DNA of 51,794 nt. It comes from CAYFJO01 sp964343305. Lineage in GTDB: Bacteria > Planctomycetota > Planctomycetia > Pirellulales > Pirellulaceae. Where the stretch lies: the NCBI GenBank assembly GCA_964343305.1, contig CAYFJO010000024.1, forward strand, positions 1 through 51,794. Reading direction: 5' to 3'. Below the pieces are notes generated by a model. It was given only the letters and a program-made list of their open reading frames with translations, had not been told where the DNA came from and searched no databases. Both the position numbers and the translations under genes were made by a program. Below are positions 15,604-24,532 of the stretch, piece by piece; positions within the stretch are counted from its first letter, which is position 1; every line of letters begins with the position of its first letter.

Positions 15604-17808
15604 ATGGAAACCAAATACTTACTAATCCTGATCCCCGCATTGCCGCTGTTGGCCGCGATCTTGACGGCCATCTTCGGAGCGAAAGTGCTGCGCGGTGGCA
15701 GCCACTGGCCGACGGTGATCGCGATTCCGGTCTCGTTCGTCTTGAGCGCAATGTTGCTTGTCAGCGTTGGCAACCAGCAAAGCAAACCGGAGCATGAACA
15801 CGGCTACGAAGAAATCTACAAATTCTGGACCTGGGCCAACGTTGAAGACGCCCAACAAATCGGCGAATCGTCCGTCAATTTCACGATCGACATCACCCTG
15901 CGAGCCGACGCGTTGACCGCGATTATGTTGACAATGGTCACGTTCATTTCGTCGCTGATCGCAATCTACTCCGTCGGCTACATGCACCACGACTCGGGCT
16001 ACTGGCGGTTCTTCTCGTACATCTCGCTGTTTGTCTTTTCGATGACGATGCTCGTCTCGGTCAGCAACTTTGTGTTGCTCTATGTGTTTTGGGAAGCGGT
16101 TGGCGTTTGCAGTTACTTGTTGATTGGATTTTGGTACGAGAAGCCGTCGGCCACCCAGGCGGGCAAGAAGGCGTTTTTGGTCAATCGCGTGGGCGACTTT
16201 GGTTTTGCCCTGGCGTTGTTTTTGATTTGGACGACGTACGGCACTCTCAATTTTCACACGCCGAGCGAGGCGGTGCCTGTTGCGAGACAGACTTCGGAAG
16301 TCTCCGAGACTTCGGGAGTCTCCAGCGACGTTGCCGGCGTCCTTTCACCTGAACGCATCGAAGCGAACGACTACGTTGGCTGGCCCGGAAGCGGTCACGA
16401 AGCCATCGCACTGGCGATTTGCCTGCTGTTGATGATCGGTGCGTGCGGCAAGAGCGCACAATTCCCGCTTCATGTGTGGCTGCCCGATGCGATGGAAGGT
16501 CCAACGCCAGTCAGCGCGTTGATCCACGCGGCAACGATGGTGACGGCGGGTGTGTACATGGTCGTGCGCTGCACGCCGTTGTTTATGGTCTCTCCCGAAG
16601 CTCAATTGATCGTCGCGTGCATCGGAGCAATCACGGCATTGATTGCGGCGTCGATCGCACTGACGCAGTTTGATTTGAAACGTGTGCTGGCCTACTCGAC
16701 CATCTCGCAACTTGGTTACATGTTCCTCGCGCTGGGAACAGGAACGCTCGCTGGAATCAGCGCGGGAATGTTCCACCTGTTCACGCACGCGTTTTTCAAA
16801 GCATTGCTGTTCCTCGGCGCGGGCAGCGTCATGCATGCGATGGGCAACGTGATCGACATGCGGCAGTTCAGTGGCCTGCGCAAGATCATGCCGATCACTT
16901 GCGTGACGTTTTTGATCGGCAGTTTGGCGCTGGCTGGTTTTCCGCTGTTGTCCGGTTTCTTCAGCAAAGATGCCGTGGTGGCGGCAGTGCACGACAAAGC
17001 TCATTCGCTCGGCCATCATGACGACGCCCACGCGGGCGACGATGGCCACGAACATCACGAGAGCAAAATCCATCTGTCGCAAGCGACGCAAGACCGGTAC
17101 GCGTTCATTTACAACTTGTTGTACTGGTCGGCGTTGTTCACGGCACTGCTGACCGCGTTCTACACGTTTCGCGCGTTCATTATGACGTTCCTTGGTGAAG
17201 AAAAGGTGCCGAAACAGGCAAAGGGCCACGCACACGAATCGCCTTGGAGCATGTGTGTGCCACTGATTGTGCTCGCCGTGTTTGCGGTCGCGATTGGTTT
17301 TGTGCTCGATCAGACGTTTATCAAGAGCGACCATCAATTCGCCGCGTACTTGACCAACGCTCCGTCGCTGGCCGCCGGCGAAGTCACGGCGACGATTCAG
17401 CCAGGCGTGTTTCATTGGGATGTGGCGACGGTCAGCGTCATCGTTGCTTTAGTGGGAATCGGCGTCGCGTTATATTGCTACTTGTTCAATGCCAAACAAA
17501 CCGAATCGCTCGCCGAGCTGCTTCAGAAGAAATGGCTGGTCGTGTCGCCATACGAATTGTCGTCGCGAAAGTTTTTCTTTGATGAGTTGTACGCGGGAAT
17601 CACCGTGTTGCCGGCCAAGGCGCTGGCGGCAATCAGTTATTGGTGGGACCAGTTAATCGTTGACGGCTTGGTGAATTTGATCGGCCGTGCACCCCAGGCG
17701 CTCGGCTCATTGATGCGGCCGCTGCAGATGGGATTGGTGCCGTTTTACGCACTGGCAATGGTGCTTGGAGTTTTGATTTTGTTAGCTTCACGAATGTTGT
17801 GGGGATAA
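15604..17808 (+). CDS. nuoL: NADH-quinone oxidoreductase subunit L
   Basis: The 734-residue antiporter-like proton-pumping subunit has typical NuoL segments (YVFWEAVGVCSYLLIGFWYE, GKSAQFPLHVWLPDAMEGPT, PVSALIHAATMVTAGVYMVV, KRVLAYSTISQLGYMFLALG) and the long lateral C-terminal helix region. Two insertions stand out: a repeat-derived segment (ARQTSEVSETSGVSSD) near residue 225, and a His/Asp-rich loop (HHDDAHAGDDGHEHHESKIH) near residue 475. Confidence 0.96.
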   Translation: METKYLLILIPALPLLAAILTAIFGAKVLRGGSHWPTVIAIPVSFVLSAMLLVSVGNQQSKPEHEHGYEEIYKFWTWANVEDAQQIGESSVNFTIDITLRADALTAIMLTMVTFISSLIAIYSVGYMHHDSGYWRFFSYISLFVFSMTMLVSVSNFVLLYVFWEAVGVCSYLLIGFWYEKPSATQAGKKAFLVNRVGDFGFALALFLIWTTYGTLNFHTPSEAVPVARQTSEVSETSGVSSDVAGVLSPERIEANDYVGWPGSGHEAIALAICLLLMIGACGKSAQFPLHVWLPDAMEGPTPVSALIHAATMVTAGVYMVVRCTPLFMVSPEAQLIVACIGAITALIAASIALTQFDLKRVLAYSTISQLGYMFLALGTGTLAGISAGMFHLFTHAFFKALLFLGAGSVMHAMGNVIDMRQFSGLRKIMPITCVTFLIGSLALAGFPLLSGFFSKDAVVAAVHDKAHSLGHHDDAHAGDDGHEHHESKIHLSQATQDRYAFIYNLLYWSALFTALLTAFYTFRAFIMTFLGEEKVPKQAKGHAHESPWSMCVPLIVLAVFAVAIGFVLDQTFIKSDHQFAAYLTNAPSLAAGEVTATIQPGVFHWDVATVSVIVALVGIGVALYCYLFNAKQTESLAELLQKKWLVVSPYELSSRKFFFDELYAGITVLPAKALAAISYWWDQLIVDGLVNLIGRAPQALGSLMRPLQMGLVPFYALAMVLGVLILLASRMLWG
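16286..16322. repeat. GACTTCGGAAGTCT-type palindrome inside nuoL
   Basis: AGACTTCGGAAGTCT followed by CCGAGACTTCGGGAGTCTCC is read in frame as part of NuoL. A relative lies after the regulator gene at 22674-22705. It keeps the frame open. Confidence 0.6.
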
Positions 17809-17926
17809 GAAGTACGGCAAACCGAATTTGGCGGAATGATGTGAGTCAGAATAATGAGAAACCTCTTTTTGTCCTTTTTCATTCTGCCTTTCATGATTCT
17901 GTCAAAAACCGCGTGACAAAGAAGAC

Positions 17927-19624
17927 ATGGGAAACCTGCTAGTCATTACGATTTTTCTACCGCTGGTCGGTGCGGCGATGATGTGGCCGTTTGCCGTGCT
18001 GGGGCGGTCGCAGGTTCGTTGGGCGGCGCTGGTGTTTACGCTGGTGACGTTGGCCGGTGTGGCGCTGCTGGTTGTTCAATTTCACCAGGGCAAAACAATC
18101 GCAGCCGAAATGGCTTGGTTGCAGACCAGTGCGTTTACGATCAACTTCAGTGTCGAACTGGATGGACTTGGGCTTTGGCTGTTTGGACTGTCCGCGTTGT
18201 TGATGGTGACGGCCGTGCTGGTCAGTTGGGAAGCGATCAAGGAACAAGCACCGCTGTTCTACGCAATGTTGTTGCTGCTCGAATTTGGTTGCCTCGGCGT
18301 GTTCACCGCGCGGGATATCATCTTGTTTTACGTGTTCTTTGAGTTCACGTTGATTCCGCTGTTCTTCTTGATCGGCATCTGGGGCAGCGAAGATCGACGA
18401 TACGCGGCCGTAAAATTCTTCTTGTTTACGTTGGCTGGCAGCGTGCTGACGTTTTTGGGTTTACTTGCGATCGTGCTCTGGAACACGCAGCCGGACGGTT
18501 CGTTGTCGTTTTCGATTCCAGCGCTGCAAGAAGGTTCGATCCCGAAAGATTTTCAGTTGTGGATTTTCCTTGCGCTGTGGATTGGTTTCGCGATCAAAGT
18601 GCCGCTGTTTCCGTTGCACACCTGGTTGCCGCTGGCACATGTTCAGGCACCGACGGCGGGCAGCGTGTTCTTGGCGGGCATTTTGTTGAAGATCGGCACG
18701 TACGGCTTCGTGCGGTTCTGCATCCCGATGCTTCCCGACGCGACGGCGATGTGTGTGCCGTGGATCTTGTGGCTGTCGGTGATCGGGATTCTTTACGGAG
18801 CGCTGGTCGCGCTCGTACAAACCGACATCAAAAAACTGATTGCTTACTCGAGTGTAAGTCACCTTGGCTTTTGTATGCTCGGATTGTTTGCGCTGAACAA
18901 ACTTGGATTGCAGGGTGGCACGTTGCAGATGATCAACCACGGTCTTTCGACCGGCGCGTTGTTCGCGATCGTGGGGATGATTTACGAGCGATATCACACG
19001 CGCGAGATCAGCCAACTTGGCGGACTGGCGAAACGCACGCCGTGGCTGGCGTTTTTCATGCTTGTGTTTACGTTTTCCAGCATTGGCCTGCCGGGGATGA
19101 ATGGATTCGCGGGTGAGTTTTTGTTGCTGGTAGGCATGTTCCAACGCGCATTTGGTCAAGAAGCAATCGCGGGACATTACAAAGTGGTGGCCGTGCTCGC
19201 TGTGCTGGGTGTTGTGCTGGGGGCGTGGTACATGCTGTGGCTGGTGCAGCGGGTGTTCTTTGGGCCGTTGAAAGAACCGAAGTCGGATGATCACGGGCCC
19301 GTCGAAGATATGAATTGGCGCGAGATCGCGGCACTTTCGCCGCTCGCGGTGTTTGTGGTTTGGATTGGAATTCAGCCTGGGTTGTTTTTGGAACCGATGA
19401 GTGACGATCTTGATAAGTTGACCAAGGCGGCGCAAGAGCGGCTGGATGAACGATTGGAAGAAGCTGTTGCGACGGATGATCCGCGCGATGATGAAATCGT
19501 GACAGAATTAACCCACGGATGGCAGAGCGAACCCACGGATAAGAAGGACCGAGATTCATCCGTGGGTTCGCTCTGCCATCCGTGGGCCTCTAATCGTTTG
19601 AAAGGAATCGCACGTGACCGTTGA
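17927..19624 (+). CDS. nuoM: NADH-quinone oxidoreductase subunit M
   Basis: The 565-residue antiporter-like subunit has YVFFEFTLIPLFFLIGIWGS, KVPLFPLHTWLPLAHVQAPT, GSVFLAGILLKIGTYGFVRF and KLIAYSSVSHLGFCMLGLFA. The last roughly 40 residues are foreign to the family: they are read from a 29-bp perfect hairpin (19512-19586) and contain HGWQSEPTDKKDR and SLCHPWASN. The start ATG 17927 follows AAAGAAG. The stop overlaps the nuoN start by 11 nt. Confidence 0.95.
   Translation: MGNLLVITIFLPLVGAAMMWPFAVLGRSQVRWAALVFTLVTLAGVALLVVQFHQGKTIAAEMAWLQTSAFTINFSVELDGLGLWLFGLSALLMVTAVLVSWEAIKEQAPLFYAMLLLLEFGCLGVFTARDIILFYVFFEFTLIPLFFLIGIWGSEDRRYAAVKFFLFTLAGSVLTFLGLLAIVLWNTQPDGSLSFSIPALQEGSIPKDFQLWIFLALWIGFAIKVPLFPLHTWLPLAHVQAPTAGSVFLAGILLKIGTYGFVRFCIPMLPDATAMCVPWILWLSVIGILYGALVALVQTDIKKLIAYSSVSHLGFCMLGLFALNKLGLQGGTLQMINHGLSTGALFAIVGMIYERYHTREISQLGGLAKRTPWLAFFMLVFTFSSIGLPGMNGFAGEFLLLVGMFQRAFGQEAIAGHYKVVAVLAVLGVVLGAWYMLWLVQRVFFGPLKEPKSDDHGPVEDMNWREIAALSPLAVFVVWIGIQPGLFLEPMSDDLDKLTKAAQERLDERLEEAVATDDPRDDEIVTELTHGWQSEPTDKKDRDSSVGSLCHPWASNRLKGIARDR
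19512..19586. repeat. Perfect 29-bp inverted repeat translated as the NuoM tail
   Basis: Arms 19512-19540 and 19558-19586 are perfect reverse complements with a 17-nt loop. The core is GGATGGCAGAGCGAACCC. The nuoN start lies 28 nt downstream of the right arm. Confidence 0.92.
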
Positions 19625-21224
19625 CTGGAAAACCGTGATTTGGCTGATGCCGGAGATTTCGCTCGTCGTAATGGCGACGTGGATCTTTCTGTGCGGCACG
19701 GTCAAAAAGTGGCAGAACCGGCCTGTGCTCTCGTTCGTTGGGATCGCTTCGTTTTGCGTGGCGGCGTTGTCGCTTTACAAGCAGATTTCGGTTGACGATT
19801 GGGTTTACTGGACGGAGTCGTTTAACTGGCTGAAGAATCCGAAGGTGTCGCCGCTTGATGCGGGGCCAGTGGCGATTGATTTTCTAGCCAATTGGTGCCG
19901 CTGGATCGCGATCGTGGCGGGAATTCTGCTCGTGCTGATGGGATCGCGGAATGTGGCGAAGCGATTGTCGGCGGAATACCTGGGCACGGTGTTGCTAACC
20001 GTCGTCGGACTGATGTTGATCGGCAACGCGGGCGAGATGGTGATGTTATTCTTGGGATTGGAGCTGGTTTCGATTCCGACCTACGTCTTGCTTTTTCTCG
20101 GTCGCCACGATCGGTCGTCCGCCGAATCCACGGCCAAGTATTTCTTTTTGAGCATCTTGTCGTCGGCGATTTTGTTGTACGGTTTCAGTTTCTTGTACGG
20201 CATTCGTGGGACGACGAGTTTGACTGCGGCAGTTGGTCCAACCGAAGCCATCCTCGGCGCGGAAGGGTTGGCGTTTGGCGAAATTGCGTTGGTGCTGATC
20301 GTCGCGGGGATCGCGTTCAAGATCGCGGCCGTGCCGTTTCATTTTTATGCACCGGATGTTTATCAAGGGACGACCAACGCCAACGCAGGTTTGTTGGCCG
20401 TGGTGCCGAAGATTGCGGGCGTGGTTGCGCTGCTGCGGATCATGCCGGCCATGTTGCCGTTTGTTGCGGAGTTTGCCTGGCAGTTGACGATTGCACTGGC
20501 GCTGCTTTCGATGACGCTGGGCAATGTTTGTGCGCTGTGGCAAAACGATGTGCGACGGATGATGGCGTACTCGTCAATCGCGCACGCAGGGTACATGTTG
20601 ATCGGTGTGGCGGTGGCGCTGGCGAGTGCATCGACGGGCGGTGTGTCGGCGACGTTGTTTTATTTGAGCGTCTATATGTTTGCGTCGATCGCGACGTTCG
20701 CGGCGCTGACATATTTGAGCAGCGACGAGCGGGAGTTGAGTAAGGTTGATGACTTGGCAGGCCTTGGGCGACGGCAGCCGCTCGTGGCGGCAGTGCTGGG
20801 ACTGGCCATGTTCTCGCTGGCGGGGATTCCGCCGCTGGTTGGGTTTTGGGGAAAGTTCTCGCTGTTCACGAGCGCGGTTTCCGTCGCGATTCATAGCGAG
20901 GACGCGCAGCAAGCGAAGTGGTTTGTCGTGTTGGCGATCGTTGGGGCATTGAATGCGGCGGTGGCGGCGGCCTACTACTTGCGCGTTATCGGAACCATGT
21001 ACTTTCGGTCGGCGACGACCGATGAACCCGCCACGCCACGACCCGGCATGGGGGCGTTCGGAGCCATGTGTGCCTGTGGCGTGCTGCTGTTGGTACTGGG
21101 AGTGATGCCAACGAACATGATGCGATTCGCCGACCATGCGGGGCACGCGGTTCAACGGCGGATTCAGACGTCGCAATCGTCGTTTGATAGCAGGCCGAAG
21201 GCGACGGCGTTTGACGACAACTGA
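19614..21224 (+). CDS. nuoN: NADH-quinone oxidoreductase subunit N
   Basis: The 536-residue antiporter-like subunit has LFLGLELVSIPTYVLLFLGR, AGIAFKIAAVPFHFYAPDVY, QGTTNANAGLLAVVPKIAGV and MMAYSSIAHAGYMLIGVAVA. It completes the set of three pumping subunits. It begins at GTG 19614 within the end of nuoM (11-nt overlap). It ends the operon; no strong terminator hairpin is visible in 21225-21290. Confidence 0.95.
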   Translation: MTVDWKTVIWLMPEISLVVMATWIFLCGTVKKWQNRPVLSFVGIASFCVAALSLYKQISVDDWVYWTESFNWLKNPKVSPLDAGPVAIDFLANWCRWIAIVAGILLVLMGSRNVAKRLSAEYLGTVLLTVVGLMLIGNAGEMVMLFLGLELVSIPTYVLLFLGRHDRSSAESTAKYFFLSILSSAILLYGFSFLYGIRGTTSLTAAVGPTEAILGAEGLAFGEIALVLIVAGIAFKIAAVPFHFYAPDVYQGTTNANAGLLAVVPKIAGVVALLRIMPAMLPFVAEFAWQLTIALALLSMTLGNVCALWQNDVRRMMAYSSIAHAGYMLIGVAVALASASTGGVSATLFYLSVYMFASIATFAALTYLSSDERELSKVDDLAGLGRRQPLVAAVLGLAMFSLAGIPPLVGFWGKFSLFTSAVSVAIHSEDAQQAKWFVVLAIVGALNAAVAAAYYLRVIGTMYFRSATTDEPATPRPGMGAFGAMCACGVLLLVLGVMPTNMMRFADHAGHAVQRRIQTSQSSFDSRPKATAFDDN

Positions 21225-21290
21225 CGTCCGTCGCAGTCTGGGGTATCATGAACGGTGATACTTCGTCAATTGCGTCAAAGGTGCATTTCC

Positions 21291-22673
21291 ATGTCACGTC
21301 GTACGATGAGCAATGCGCTGGTCCGTTTGCTGGCCGGGGGTTCGCAGCCAATTTACGTGCTGGATGGTGACCGGAATTTCGTTTACGCGAATGAGGCATT
21401 TTTCGAGTGGCTCAAGATCGACGAAGAGGCCTTGCAAGGCACTCGGTTCGATTACCATTCGTGCCCCGAATCTGGCCAAGCCGCGGAGATTGCGGCCAAA
21501 CTCTGTCCACCGCCCAGTGTGTTTCAGGGCCAGCGCGCGGAGGGCCAGGTATCGTATCAAGACCCATCGGGCGAGGCATCTCATCGGCACGCGGACTTTT
21601 TTCCGCTCGGCGGCGGCAATTGCGAATTGGCTGGCGTGATCGCATTCGTTCAATCGGATGAGTTGGTTGAGAGGCACGGTACAGCCGATGTCAACTCGGT
21701 CGCCAGCGCCGAGCAACTGCATCAGCAGATCATCGCCTTGCGCGAACAGACCGTCCCACGATACGGATTTGATCGCCTGGTTGGCGAAGGACCGATGATC
21801 CGCCGCGTGCGGGAGCAGGTGCGATTTGCTCACGAGTCGCGAGCTCGGACCGTGATTCATGGCCCGCCGGGAAGTGGCCGAGAACATATCGCACGAACAA
21901 TTCACTACGGCGACAATCCCAAGTCCGCCGGCCGAATCGTGCCCGTGGCTTGTTCGTTGATGGACGCGGAACTCATTCAAGCAACGATTACAAGCGTGTT
22001 GCGTTGTGGCGACGAGGACACGGACGACCCGGCGACGCTGTTGTTGCTGGACGTGGATGAGTTGCCGGAGACGGCTCAATATGAGTTGGCGGGATTCTTT
22101 AACTTGCCGGGCTTTCAAATTCAAACGCTGTCGACGTCGCGCCACGATCTGATGACGCTGGCCGAGACGGACGCCCTGCGAACGGATCTCGCGGCGGCGT
22201 TGAGCACGGTGGTGATCCACATTCCTCCGTTGGCGGAGCGGACGGAAGACATTCCCGCGCTGGCCCAGGCCTTTTTGGAGGAGTTCAACGCGGCGGGCGG
22301 CCATCAACTAAGCGGTTTCTCGGCGGCGGCGGTCGACTTGCTGGCCGGCTATGCGTGGCCCAACAACGTGGATGAGTTGATGCAAATGGTTCATGATGCC
22401 TGTGCCCGGACGGAAGGCGTGCTGGTGAACACGTGGGATCTGCCGCAGCGAATTCGCTATGCGGCCGAGGCGGCGGCTTATCCGCGTGAGGAAGAAGAAA
22501 CGATTGTGCTGGACGAGTTTTTGTCGGAGGTCGAGCAGGAACTGATTCGCCGGGCGATGCAGAAGGCAAAAGGAAACAAGACCAAGGCCGCGAAATTGTT
22601 GGGCGTCACGCGAGCGCGGCTTCACCGGCGATTGGAGCAGGGTGGTTCCGATGACGATGGCGCGGCGACGTAG
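21291..22673 (+). CDS. Degenerate sigma-54 activator-like regulator (PAS, AAA+, Fis-type HTH)
   Basis: The 460-residue protein has an N-terminal PAS-like region (SQPIYVLDGDRNFVYANEAF), a central domain resembling the sigma-54 activator AAA+ module and a C-terminal Fis-type HTH (NKTKAAKLLGVTRARLHRRL). The ATPase looks dead: the Walker A Lys is Arg197 (GPPGSGRE), the Walker B DE is D254-V255 (LLLLDVDEL), and the GAFTGA loop that contacts sigma-54 is missing. It probably binds DNA and senses a ligand without remodelling sigma-54. Start ATG 21291 follows AAAGGTG. The target is unknown. Confidence 0.8.
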   Translation: MSRRTMSNALVRLLAGGSQPIYVLDGDRNFVYANEAFFEWLKIDEEALQGTRFDYHSCPESGQAAEIAAKLCPPPSVFQGQRAEGQVSYQDPSGEASHRHADFFPLGGGNCELAGVIAFVQSDELVERHGTADVNSVASAEQLHQQIIALREQTVPRYGFDRLVGEGPMIRRVREQVRFAHESRARTVIHGPPGSGREHIARTIHYGDNPKSAGRIVPVACSLMDAELIQATITSVLRCGDEDTDDPATLLLLDVDELPETAQYELAGFFNLPGFQIQTLSTSRHDLMTLAETDALRTDLAAALSTVVIHIPPLAERTEDIPALAQAFLEEFNAAGGHQLSGFSAAAVDLLAGYAWPNNVDELMQMVHDACARTEGVLVNTWDLPQRIRYAAEAAAYPREEEETIVLDEFLSEVEQELIRRAMQKAKGNKTKAAKLLGVTRARLHRRLEQGGSDDDGAAT

Positions 22674-22750
22674 ACTTCCGAAGTCTAAGAAGACTTCGGC
22701 ATTTCGCGGGCCGTTGCCAATTGCAGATTGGGCATCTAGGATACGATGCT

Positions 22751-23188
22751 ATGCACAATCCGCGCGTCATCCTTTGCGAAAAAGACGGTCATTGGGCGGT
22801 TGCTCTGCGACGTCGGCTGAATGGCGCTTCGGTTCGTGTTTATGAAACTCGCAGTCCAGAGGATTGTTTGGACGCGGTTCAGGCCAGCCCCACGAGTTTT
22901 GTGGCGGTTGAGTTGACTCGGAAAAGTGTCGACCGCGTTTATCGTTTGATGGCGGAGATTCATTGTCAGTTTCCGCAAGCACGGATTGTCGCGTTCAGCC
23001 AACCAGGGTTGGAATCATTGGATGTAGAAATTCGCGAGGCCGGCGCGGTTCACGTTGTTTATAGTCCCCGCCAGCTAGGCAGTGTGGCAAAACTCGTCGA
23101 AAGACACATGGCTTTGTTGCCGATGCCGGAATTGAGTTTACGCGAGAGTGTGATGTCACGGCTGCCTTGGAGCGGGCAGAAGCCGTAG
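22751..23188 (+). CDS. Receiver-like protein lacking the phosphorylation site
   Basis: The 145-residue protein has the alternating pattern of a response-regulator receiver (NPRVILCEKDGHWAVALRRR, then ARIVAFSQPGLESLDV and AGAVHVVYSPRQLGSVAKLV). The usual phospho-acceptor Asp is replaced (FVAVELT) and the conserved Lys near the end of strand 5 is absent (VVYSPRQL). It is therefore best read as a pseudo-receiver, perhaps a partner of the preceding degenerate regulator. No output domain is present. The assignment rests on fold pattern only. Confidence 0.55.
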   Translation: MHNPRVILCEKDGHWAVALRRRLNGASVRVYETRSPEDCLDAVQASPTSFVAVELTRKSVDRVYRLMAEIHCQFPQARIVAFSQPGLESLDVEIREAGAVHVVYSPRQLGSVAKLVERHMALLPMPELSLRESVMSRLPWSGQKP

Positions 23189-23244
23189 GACGGATTGCCA
23201 ATCCGTCCATATAGGTGAATCGACGGATTGGCAATCCGTCTTAC
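23186..23244. repeat. Paired GACGGATTGCCAATCCGTC palindromes before mrp
   Basis: GACGGATTGCCAATCCGTC (23189-23207) and GACGGATTGGCAATCCGTC (23222-23240) are each palindromic and also complementary to each other. They start right at the stop codon of the preceding gene. Confidence 0.85.
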
Positions 23245-23264
23245 GAGAAAACTGGAGTGGATTC

Positions 23265-24353
23265 ATGGCCAATGGCCCTTTAAGTCCCGCCGATGTCGAA
23301 GCTTGTGTCAACGACTTCAAGGATCCAGAGACCGGCCGAAGTGTCGTTCAAATGGAGCAGGTGCGCGACATTGAAATTGCCGAGACGAGTGTGTCGCTGA
23401 CTTTGGAATTGACGAGCCATTCCGCGCCGCTGCACGACGAAACGAAGACGGCGATGGAAGCGTTGATCCGCGATCGATTTCCTCAATTGAGCACGGTCAC
23501 CGTTCATCTTGCCGAGCATCACCGGCCACCGGAACAAGTCGGACAAGTTGGTTTGCGAGCGAAGAATGTCATCGCGGTTGGGTCCGGCAAGGGCGGCGTG
23601 GGCAAGAGCACGATCTCGACTTGCCTCGCTTACGCGTTGAAAAAGACCGGTTGCCAAGTTGGCTTGATGGACGCGGATGTTTATGGGCCGAGCATTCCCA
23701 AGTTGACGGGCATCTCGGCAGCGCAGGAAGATGTCGCCGGAACGCAAGGGCTCAAGCCCGTGGATTGGAACGGGATTCCGGTGATGTCGATCGGGTTTCT
23801 CATCGCGGAAGACCAGGCCGTCGTCTGGCGCGGGCCGATGTTGCACAAGTTGGTCAACGATTTCCTGGGAAGCTGCGATTGGGGTGAACTGGATTATTTG
23901 ATTGTCGATATGCCTCCGGGCACGGGCGACGTTGCGTTGTCGTTGTCACAGGCGTTGCCCGGCAACACGGGAGCCGTGGTTGTTTGCACGCCGCAGGAAG
24001 TTGCTTTGTTGGACGCGGTACGTGCGGTCGATATGCTGGACAAGGTCCAAGTGCCGGTGTTGGGAATTGTGGAAAACATGAGCGGTTTTGTGTGTCCCGA
24101 TTGCAACAAACGATATGACATCTTTGGAAGTGGTGGAGCGCGCGAAGCGGCAGAGGAACTTGGTGTGCCTTGTTTGGGTGAAGTGCCAATCAATATTCAG
24201 ATTCGTGAGCGCGGGGATGCCGGCTCGTCGGCCGCGAACTTAGACGATCCGATCGTCGCGCCGCATCTGGAACAGTTGGCTTACCAACTGTCAAAACACC
24301 TTGCTGAAAGGGCAGCGAAGTCGCCGCCCCAAGCTTCGTTGCCGGTGCTTTAG
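23265..24353 (+). CDS. apbC: Mrp/NBP35-family Fe-S cluster carrier ATPase
   Basis: The 362-residue protein has an N-terminal MIP18/DUF59-like domain of about 90 residues, then the deviant Walker A GSGKGGVGKST, the switch VDMPPGTGDVALSLSQ and the CxxC motif FVCPDC that binds a bridging [4Fe-4S] cluster in the dimer. It transfers clusters to apo-proteins. Lying after a complex I operon with many Fe-S sites, it may serve that enzyme, although about 2 kb and two regulator-like genes intervene. Start ATG 23265, with GGAG upstream. Confidence 0.92.
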   Translation: MANGPLSPADVEACVNDFKDPETGRSVVQMEQVRDIEIAETSVSLTLELTSHSAPLHDETKTAMEALIRDRFPQLSTVTVHLAEHHRPPEQVGQVGLRAKNVIAVGSGKGGVGKSTISTCLAYALKKTGCQVGLMDADVYGPSIPKLTGISAAQEDVAGTQGLKPVDWNGIPVMSIGFLIAEDQAVVWRGPMLHKLVNDFLGSCDWGELDYLIVDMPPGTGDVALSLSQALPGNTGAVVVCTPQEVALLDAVRAVDMLDKVQVPVLGIVENMSGFVCPDCNKRYDIFGSGGAREAAEELGVPCLGEVPINIQIRERGDAGSSAANLDDPIVAPHLEQLAYQLSKHLAERAAKSPPQASLPVL

Positions 24354-24357
24354 TTTG

Positions 24358-24422
24358 TTGGAGTTCAGCCTTTAGGCTGTCTTAATTTGTGACATGAAAG
24401 ACACGCTAAATCGTGGACTCCA
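24358..24422. repeat. GGAGTTCAGCCTTTAGGCTG / CTAAATCGTGGACTCC imperfect palindrome
   Basis: TTGGAGTTCAGCCTTTAGGC and the complementary GCTAAATCGTGGACTCCAA enclose about 15 nt, with mismatches. It is related to the sequence at about 4923-4942. Confidence 0.55.
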
Positions 24423-24451
24423 ACGGGTCGCTAGCATGAGCGCAAAATATA

Positions 24452-24485
24452 GAGCCGACTGAACTTGTGTTCGGTCGGCTCTTTC
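24452..24485. terminator. Bidirectional terminator-like hairpin
   Basis: GAGCCGACTGAA and TTCGGTCGGCTC pair (one G-T wobble) around CTTGTG, followed by TTTCTC on the plus strand. On the minus strand the stem is followed by TATATTTTG. It sits between the convergent mrp and Lys-rich genes and fits both as their terminator. Confidence 0.65.
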
Positions 24486-24532
24486 TCGTCGGAATCAGGT
24501 CAGAGTGTAATTCTGAGGCCCAGTGAAGCGGA

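Noticed and set aside
16345..17415. Long minus-strand open frame opposite nuoL (356 codons)
   Set aside because: It is a frame shadow of nuoL, with His/Arg-rich nonsense composition.
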